From Actinomycetes bacterium (GTDB lineage: Bacteria; Actinomycetota; Actinomycetes; Actinomycetales; Microbacteriaceae), in the NCBI GenBank assembly GCA_023432005.1, contig JAEYVF010000084.1:1-11341 (forward strand): a DNA stretch of 11,341 nt, in the 5' to 3' direction. This document shows positions 7,449-11,341 of this stretch, one piece after another. How positions within the stretch are numbered: position 1 is the first letter of the stretch; the number at the start of each line of letters is the position of its first letter. Both the position numbers and the translations under genes were made by a program. The notes below the pieces were generated by a model. That model had not been told where the DNA came from, did no database searches, and saw only the letters and a list, made by a program, of their open reading frames with translations.

Positions 7449-8384
7449 TCAGTCGTCATAGAAGACCCAGAAGCGCGAGAGCCAGAAGTTGAAGGCCGTG
7501 AAGCCCGCGATGATGAGCAGCAGGAACCACGCCATCGCCGAGGCGTAGCCCATGTCGAGCTCGTTGAACGCCTGCTTGTAGAGGTAGAGCGTGAAGAACA
7601 TCGTGGAGTCGGACGGACCGCCCGTGCCGCCCGAGACGATGTACGCCTGCGTGAACGACTGGAACGCGAAGATGATCTGCAGCACGAGGTTGAAGAAGAT
7701 GATGGGCGTCAGCAGCGGGAAGGTGACGGAGAAGAACCGCCGCACCTTGCCTGCGCCGTCCATCTGGGCGGCCTCGTAGTACATCTCGGGGATCTGCCGG
7801 AGGCCCGCGAGGAAGATCACCATGGGCGAGCCGAAGGTCCAGATGTGCAGGATGATGATCGTGCCGAGCGCGTAGTCGGGGTGCGAGATCCAGCCGGGGC
7901 CCTGGATGCCGAACCACGACAGGAAGCCGTTGATGAGGCCGTCGTTGCCGAACACCTGGCGCCAGAGGATCGCGATCGCGACGGAGCCGCCGAGGAGGCT
8001 CGGCAGGTAGAAGATCGAGCGGTAGAACCCGAGTCCGCGCAGGCCCCGATCGAGCACGAGGGCGACCGCGAGCGCGAAGGCGAGCTGCAGCGGCACCGAG
8101 ACGACGACGTAGGTGAGGGTGACGCCGAGCGAGTTCCACAGGCGGGCGTCGCCCAGCATCCGCTCGATGTTGTCGAAGCCGCTCCAGACAGGCGCCCGCA
8201 GCAGGTTGTAGTCGGTGAACGACAGGTAGAGGGATGCGAGCATCGGCCCGATCGTGAAGACGAGCAGCCCCACGAGCCAGGGGGCCAGGAAGACGTAGGC
8301 CGCCTTGTTGTCGGGGGTGGCCTTGTCGCCGTTCCCGGCCTTGCGGCTGCGCGCCATCGTGCGCAATTCGCCGAGACTGCTCAC
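7449..8384 (-). CDS. Carbohydrate ABC transporter permease (MalF/CUT1 type)
   Basis: This permease has 311 residues from the GTG at 8384, with six membrane segments (about 29-51, 88-111, 122-141, 173-194, 224-243 and 280-301) and an EAA loop EAAQMDGAG at 204-212, followed by VTFPLLTP. It is the first gene of the leftward operon and partners the MalG-type permease downstream. I chose GTG 8384 because AGGAGGT, a near-perfect SD, lies five bases before it. The longer frame from GTG 8411 would place that SD inside the coding region and begin almost at the predicted transcription start. ATG 8357 is a third, less likely choice, with no SD. Transcription is probably controlled by the operator at 8424-8441. 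Confidence 0.92.
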   Translation of the reverse strand: MSSLGELRTMARSRKAGNGDKATPDNKAAYVFLAPWLVGLLVFTIGPMLASLYLSFTDYNLLRAPVWSGFDNIERMLGDARLWNSLGVTLTYVVVSVPLQLAFALAVALVLDRGLRGLGFYRSIFYLPSLLGGSVAIAILWRQVFGNDGLINGFLSWFGIQGPGWISHPDYALGTIIILHIWTFGSPMVIFLAGLRQIPEMYYEAAQMDGAGKVRRFFSVTFPLLTPIIFFNLVLQIIFAFQSFTQAYIVSGGTGGPSDSTMFFTLYLYKQAFNELDMGYASAMAWFLLLIIAGFTAFNFWLSRFWVFYDD

Positions 8385-8389
8385 ACTGA

Positions 8390-8394
8390 CCTCC
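8390..8394 (-). promoter_or_regulatory. Shine-Dalgarno deciding the permease 1 start
   Basis: The minus strand reads GAGGAGGTCAGT before GTG 8384. GGAGG has a 5-base spacer. This is the strongest SD in the operon and argues against the upstream GTG at 8411. Confidence 0.75.
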
Positions 8395-8411
8395 TCGTCG
8401 CTGTGCGTCAC

Positions 8412-8424
8412 GGATATGATATCC
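8412..8424. repeat. AT-rich palindrome next to the operator
   Basis: GGATATGATATCC is a 13-bp palindrome with a single central base. It contains the -10 candidate and abuts the LacI-type operator. It may simply reflect the promoter, or form an additional binding site. Confidence 0.35.
8416..8421 (-). promoter_or_regulatory. Probable -10 element of the permease/catabolic operon
   Basis: TATCAT on the minus strand matches five of six bases of TATAAT in an otherwise very GC-rich region. It would start transcription near 8409, giving a leader of about 25 nt to the GTG at 8384. No convincing -35 box is seen at 16-18 bp spacing; TCGAGA lies at a short 15-bp spacing and overlaps the operator. Confidence 0.5.
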
Positions 8425-8441
8425 GAGAAAGCGCTTTCTCG
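8424..8441. promoter_or_regulatory. LacI-type operator O1 (divergent region)
   Basis: CGAGAAAGCGCTTTCTCG is a perfect 18-bp palindrome with a central CG step, the arrangement LacI-family proteins bind with their hinge helices. It lies immediately upstream of the -10 of the leftward operon, so occupancy should block polymerase. It is 94 bp before the LacI start codon and could also autoregulate that gene. The same arms recur at 9690-9709. Confidence 0.8.
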
Positions 8442-8534
8442 ATTCGTCGAGTATGCAGGCCGACACCGCGCTCGTCAACAACCACCGCGGCGACACGGCC
8501 GCCGATAGGGTGGCGCTGAACCGGAAGGACACGC

Positions 8535-9539
8535 ATGGCACGACGCTCCCGCGCCGCGACGATCGCCGACGTCGCCACGCACGCCGGGGTGTCGCCCGCG
8601 ACCGTGTCGCGCGTCATGAACGGGCGCTTCGTCGGCGACCCCGCCGTCGCCGAGCGCGTGCGCGCATCCGCCGCCGAGCTCGAGTACCGCCCGAGCCACC
8701 TCGCCCGCAGCCTCGCCCTCGGCCAGACCTCCGCCGTCGCCTTCGTGGTGCCCGACCTCGCCAACCCCGCGTTCCAGGCCGTGCTGTCGAGCCTCTCCAA
8801 GACCGCCGCGCACGACGGCTACCGCGTGCTCGTGGCCGACTCGGCCGAGTCGCCGAGCGACGAGCCCCTCCTCGCGGCCGAGGTGCGCCGGCGCTGCGAC
8901 GCGATCGTGCTGTGCGCGCCGCGCATGACGGATGCCGAGCTCGCCGCGCTCGCATCCGACCTGCAGCCGCTCGTGCTCATCAACCGCGTGCACGAGGGTG
9001 TTCCCGCCCCGTCGCTCTCGATCGACTACCAGTCGGGCATCGTCAAGCTCGCGCAGCATCTGCACGAGCTCGGGCACCGTCGGATGGTGTACCTCGAAGG
9101 CCCGGCGTCGAGCGCCTCGAACGCGCACCGCGTCGCGGGGCTCGAGGAGTTCGCGGGCCGGACCGACGGCGTGCGCATCGACCGCATCCCGGCCGGCGCG
9201 GGCGCCGAGGACGGCCGCGCGGCCGCCTCGCGCGTGCAGGACTCGGGCGCCACCGCCGTGCTCGCCTACAACGACCTCGTCGCGATCGGCCTCATCGACG
9301 GCCTGCAGGAGCTCGGCGTCAGCGTGCCCGACGACATCTCGGTGACAGGCTTCGACGACATCCCCTTCGCGCGCTACACGTCCCCGTCGCTCACCACGGC
9401 ATCCGTGCCCCACGCCGAGCTGGGCGTGCAGGCGTGGCGGCGCATGATCGCGCTCATCCGCCACGACGACCCGGAGCACGACGTGCAGTTCCAGCCGCGC
9501 CTCGAGCTCCGCCGCTCGACGGCCCCGGCCCGAGCCTGA
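8535..9539 (+). CDS. LacI-family transcriptional regulator
   Basis: This 334-residue repressor has an N-terminal helix-turn-helix, TIADVATHAGVSPATVSRV (9-27), and the hinge YRPSHLARSLALG (51-63) with the leucines that insert at the central CG of the operator. A periplasmic-binding-protein-like sensor domain runs from about 66 to 330, with typical PDLANPAF (73-80), AYNDLVAIG (244-252) and GFDDIPFARYTSP (272-284) segments. Start ATG 8535 has AAGGA five bases upstream. A weak TAnnnT -10 (TAGGGT, 8506-8511) may drive it; no -35 is evident. It lies between two matching operators (8424-8441 and 9690-9709), and so is the likely repressor of both the operon and the binding-protein gene. The inducer is presumably the imported sugar acid or an intermediate, which cannot be deduced from the sequence. 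Confidence 0.94.
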   Translation: MARRSRAATIADVATHAGVSPATVSRVMNGRFVGDPAVAERVRASAAELEYRPSHLARSLALGQTSAVAFVVPDLANPAFQAVLSSLSKTAAHDGYRVLVADSAESPSDEPLLAAEVRRRCDAIVLCAPRMTDAELAALASDLQPLVLINRVHEGVPAPSLSIDYQSGIVKLAQHLHELGHRRMVYLEGPASSASNAHRVAGLEEFAGRTDGVRIDRIPAGAGAEDGRAAASRVQDSGATAVLAYNDLVAIGLIDGLQELGVSVPDDISVTGFDDIPFARYTSPSLTTASVPHAELGVQAWRRMIALIRHDDPEHDVQFQPRLELRRSTAPARA

Positions 9540-9572
9540 CGCCCGCGCGGGCCCACACGCTGGATGTTGGCC

Positions 9573-9588
9573 AAACGCTGCAGCGGTT
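9573..9588. promoter_or_regulatory. Palindromic site P1, CGCTGCAGCG type
   Basis: AAACGCTGCAGCGGTT has the perfect core CGCTGCAGCG (9576-9585) with AA/TT flanks, differing from site P2 by an inserted G on the right. It lies about 115 bp upstream of the predicted start of the binding-protein gene. The core centre is GC, unlike the CG-centred LacI operators nearby, so another regulator is likely. Confidence 0.45.
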
Positions 9589-9627
9589 GCCGTTGCGCGC
9601 CTGTGATCACACTGGCGCGCGGGGCCG

Positions 9628-9641
9628 AACGCTGCAGCGTT
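9628..9641. promoter_or_regulatory. Palindromic site P2, CGCTGCAGCG type
   Basis: AACGCTGCAGCGTT is a perfect 14-bp palindrome. Its centre is 54 bp, about five helical turns, from that of P1. It ends 18 bp before the -35 box, near -60 relative to the predicted transcription start. That position suits either an activator or one half of a looping repressor. Confidence 0.5.
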
Positions 9642-9659
9642 TGAGGATTGAAACGTTCG

Positions 9660-9688
9660 TTGACACGCACCGGGTCGGGTGCTACTTT
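9660..9688 (+). promoter_or_regulatory. Promoter of the sugar-binding lipoprotein gene
   Basis: A perfect -35 box, TTGACA (9660-9665), is followed after exactly 17 bp by TACTTT (9683-9688), which keeps the TAnnnT pattern common in actinobacterial -10 boxes. Transcription would begin near 9695, inside operator O2, leaving a leader of about 126 nt. Confidence 0.7.
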
Positions 9689-9689
9689 C

Positions 9690-9709
9690 CCGAGAAAGCG
9701 GTTTCTCGG
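9690..9709. promoter_or_regulatory. LacI-type operator O2 (lipoprotein gene)
   Basis: CCGAGAAAGCGGTTTCTCGG has perfect 8-bp arms (CCGAGAAA/TTTCTCGG) around GCGG. It covers the predicted +1 of the binding-protein gene, a classical repression position. Its left arm, centre and following ATTCG match O1 almost base for base, with one substitution and one inserted G, so the same LacI protein probably binds both. Confidence 0.8.
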
Positions 9710-9782
9710 ATTCGCCTCGGCGGACCCGCGAATCGCGACGACGAGGTCGCAGCGAGCCTCTCGTCATCCCGCCAAGACAACC

Positions 9783-9801
9783 CGGTGGTCACCCCCCACC
9801 G
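9783..9801 (+). other. Small leader hairpin before the lipoprotein gene
   Basis: CGGTGG (9783-9788) can pair with CCACCG (9796-9801) around a 7-nt loop, 19 bases before the start codon and outside the SD. The rest of the leader 9710-9820 holds only a weak 5-bp stem (9735-9739 with 9746-9750). No known riboswitch is recognised. Confidence 0.25.
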
Positions 9802-9820
9802 CTTCACGAAACGAGGCGCA

Positions 9821-11131
9821 ATGACGCGTACAGCACGTTCCCTCGCGACGAAGGCCGGCACCGCCGGCGCCCTCGCCGCGGCTCTCGTCCTCGCCGGCTG
9901 CTCGGCCGGCGGAGAAGGAAACGAGGGCGGATACGACCCGAACGAGGAGATCGAGCTCACGATCGCCTGGTGGGGCAACGACGAGCGCGCGGCCATGATG
10001 GCCGAGGTCATCGACGCGTTCGAGGCCGAGTACCCGAACATCACCGTCGTCGAGCAGCCCGTGGGCGCGCCCGACGACCTGTTCAACCGACTCGCGACCG
10101 ACTTCGCATCCGGCACCGCGCCCGACGTCTTCGCACTCGGCGGCGCCAAGCCGCAGGAGTACGGCGGCAACGGCGCGCTGCTCGACCTGTCGACCGTGGC
10201 CGACACGCTGCAGCTCGACAAGTACGAGGACTTCACCCTCACCAACGCGACCGTCGACGACACCGTCTACGGCCTCCCGACGGGCGGCAACGCGATCGGC
10301 GTGCTCATCAACACGGCGATCTTCGAGCAGGCCGGCGTCGACCTGCCCACCGAGGACTGGACGTGGGACGACTTCATCCAGGCCGCCAACGACATCACCG
10401 CCGGCACGCCCGACGGCGTGTACGGGCTCGACCTGCGCATCCAGGACATCCTGGGCACCTACGTCGCGCAGATCGACGAGGACGGCATGTACGACTGGGA
10501 CGGCCAGCTCGCCGCGCAGCAGTCCACGATCGAGTCGTGGTTCGAGATCGAGAAGGAGCTCATCGAGGGCGGCGGCCTGCCCGACCCCTCGATCATCGTC
10601 GAGAACCAGAACCTCACGCCCGACCAGACGCTGTTCGGAACGGGTCGTGCCGGCATGACCTTCGCGTACAGCAACCAGATCGGCGCCTACGGTGCCGGTG
10701 CGGGCGGCGACGTCGAGATCCTCACGCCTCCGACGAGCACCGACGTCTCCGGCGTCGCCGTGCTGCCGTCGCAGTTCTGGGCGATCGCGGCCGAGACGAA
10801 GCACCCCGAGGCCTCGGCGATGCTCGTGAACTGGCTGCTCAACGAGCCCGAGCCGGCGAAGACGATCCTCAGCAACCGCGGCCTCCAGTTCAACCCGGAC
10901 ATCCTCGCGGTCGTCAAGCCGCTGCTCGCGCCCGCGGACGCGCAGGCGGCCGAGTACCTCGAGAAGGTGCTCGAGATCGGCGTCGTCGCCCCGCCGCAGC
11001 CTGCGGGCGGCGGCATCCTCAACGAGCTGTCGCAGCGCATCGAGTCGGACATCCTGTTCGGCCGGTCGTCGATCCCCGACGGCTCCAAGCAGTGGATCGA
11101 CGAGCTCAGCGCGGCCATCGCGGCCGGCTGA
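9821..11131 (+). CDS. Sugar ABC transporter substrate-binding lipoprotein (CUT1 type)
   Basis: This 436-residue extracellular solute-binding protein starts with a positively charged Sec signal (MTRTARSLATK), a hydrophobic stretch, and the lipobox LAGC with the acylated Cys27. It would be anchored to the outer face of the membrane after processing. The mature part opens with EIELTIAWWGNDERAAMMAEVIDAFE-like order: a first strand followed by the helix characteristic of MalE-type proteins. Later come TAPDVFALGG (about 104-113), VYGLPTGGNAIGVLINTAIFEQAG (about 148-171) and QFWAIAAETKHPEASAMLVNWLL (about 319-341), all standard for the family. ATG 9821 has GAGG (9813-9816) upstream. It should deliver the sugar to the two permeases encoded on the other side of the LacI gene. 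The ligand is not predictable; a uronate or acidic oligosaccharide is inferred from the operon. It has its own promoter with operator O2 and sites P1/P2. Confidence 0.95.
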   Translation: MTRTARSLATKAGTAGALAAALVLAGCSAGGEGNEGGYDPNEEIELTIAWWGNDERAAMMAEVIDAFEAEYPNITVVEQPVGAPDDLFNRLATDFASGTAPDVFALGGAKPQEYGGNGALLDLSTVADTLQLDKYEDFTLTNATVDDTVYGLPTGGNAIGVLINTAIFEQAGVDLPTEDWTWDDFIQAANDITAGTPDGVYGLDLRIQDILGTYVAQIDEDGMYDWDGQLAAQQSTIESWFEIEKELIEGGGLPDPSIIVENQNLTPDQTLFGTGRAGMTFAYSNQIGAYGAGAGGDVEILTPPTSTDVSGVAVLPSQFWAIAAETKHPEASAMLVNWLLNEPEPAKTILSNRGLQFNPDILAVVKPLLAPADAQAAEYLEKVLEIGVVAPPQPAGGGILNELSQRIESDILFGRSSIPDGSKQWIDELSAAIAAG

Positions 11132-11157
11132 TGCAGCTCGGCTGATCGTGCAGGGCG

Positions 11158-11189
11158 CGGTGGGCGGTCCCGGACGGGGCCGCCCACCG
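11158..11189 (+). terminator. GC-rich terminator hairpin after the lipoprotein gene
   Basis: CGGTGGGCGG (11158-11167) pairs perfectly with CCGCCCACCG (11180-11189). The stem continues inward with a T-G wobble and CCC/GGG around a GGAC loop, giving 14 pairs. It starts 26 bp after the stop codon. There is no T-tract, so it may end transcription inefficiently or stabilise the mRNA 3' end. Confidence 0.65.
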
Positions 11190-11228
11190 TCGTCCCCGGG
11201 CCCGGATGCGGGCAGACTCTCACCAGGC

Positions 11229-11235
11229 GAGGAGG
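11229..11235 (+). promoter_or_regulatory. Shine-Dalgarno of the last, partial gene
   Basis: GAGGAGG lies four bases before ATG 11240 and supports a real coding start there. No clear promoter boxes were found between the hairpin and this site. Confidence 0.6.
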
Positions 11236-11239
11236 CGCG

Positions 11240-11341
11240 ATGACCGCGATCGACGAGGCGCTCGCAGCGCTCGACGGCGACCTGGCCACCGGCCTGCCCG
11301 ACGGCCCGCTGCGCGCGGGGGTCGCGGATGCGGGGCTCGGC
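11240..11341 (+). CDS. Start of an unidentified gene (3'-truncated)
   Basis: The first 34 codons are visible and open to the window edge: MTAIDEALAALDGDL followed by ATGLPDGPLRAGVADAGLG. The start follows a strong SD (GAGGAGG). Third codon positions are almost all G or C, as in neighbouring genes. There is no signal peptide or recognisable motif in this short stretch, and I do not assign a family. It follows the terminator hairpin, so it probably belongs to another transcription unit. Confidence 0.6.
   Translation, partial: MTAIDEALAALDGDLATGLPDGPLRAGVADAGLG

Noticed and set aside
9527..9553. Possible terminator at the end of the LacI gene (GGCCCG with CGGGCC, and GCCCGCGCGGGC at 9541-9552).
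   Set aside because: The stems are at most six pairs with a long loop or no loop, and there is no T-tract. They are too weak to call in this base composition.
9602..9611. TGTGATCACA, which resembles a CRP/GlxR site.
   Set aside because: CRP-type sites have TGTGA and TCACA separated by six bases; here the halves abut directly, so the geometry is wrong.
9649..9659. AACGTT-centred short palindrome just before the -35 box as a LacI operator.
   Set aside because: Only six bases are symmetrical and the flanks do not match, so it is not distinguishable from chance.
1..11341. CRISPR array, tRNA/rRNA, insertion sequence or phage attachment site.
   Set aside because: No regularly spaced repeats, no cloverleaf or rRNA-like segment, no transposase motifs and no flanking direct or inverted repeats were seen.

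Overview
The window is about 72% G+C by eye, with GTG and ATG starts, GC-rich hairpins without T-tracts, an abundance of the hexamer GGATGC/GCATCC, and an ABC sugar importer encoded without its own ATPase. Together these point to a high-GC actinobacterium, most likely of the Microbacteriaceae type. The taxonomy is an inference; no rRNA or other marker gene is present.

Layout. Positions 2-652 (+) hold the 3' part of an SGNH/GDSL esterase. A hairpin at 707-732 separates it from a convergent operon. That operon is read right to left from about 8410 to 804: ABC permease 1 (7449-8384), ABC permease 2 (6474-7394), a Gfo/Idh/MocA oxidoreductase (5113-6462), an extended SDR of uronate-dehydrogenase/epimerase type (4205-5116), a 5-dehydro-4-deoxyglucarate dehydratase (3298-4212), a mandelate-racemase-type enolase-superfamily enzyme (2213-3301) and an alpha-ketoglutarate semialdehyde dehydrogenase (804-2216). 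The last five genes are 11 bp apart or overlap by 4-8 bp, so they are almost certainly co-transcribed and translationally coupled. Divergent from this operon lie a LacI-family regulator (8535-9539, +) and then, behind its own regulated promoter, the substrate-binding lipoprotein of the importer (9821-11131, +). A strong hairpin follows at 11158-11189, and a new gene starts at 11240 and runs off the window.

How the genes fit together. The lipoprotein and two permeases import a sugar or sugar acid, presumably using an ATPase encoded elsewhere. One or both NAD(P)-dependent oxidoreductases oxidise it (a uronate to an aldarate or lactone is the simplest reading). The enolase-superfamily enzyme then dehydrates or cycloisomerises the acid to a 3-deoxy-2-keto (= 5-keto-4-deoxy) hexarate. 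The DHDPS-like dehydratase makes alpha-ketoglutarate semialdehyde from it, and the dehydrogenase oxidises that to alpha-ketoglutarate for the TCA cycle. This is the oxidative uronate/aldarate route. The last two enzymes are well supported; the input sugar is not determined by the sequence.

Regulation. Two nearly identical operators, consensus CCGAGAAAGCGSTTTCTCG, lie at the promoter of the catabolic/permease operon (8424-8441) and at the transcription start of the binding-protein gene (9690-9709). They are the natural targets of the LacI protein encoded between them. The binding-protein promoter also carries two copies of a different palindrome, CGCTGCAGCG, 54 bp apart, which suggests a second regulator. 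The most unusual protein-level observation is that the enolase-superfamily enzyme has Asn267 where the catalytic His usually has its Asp partner.
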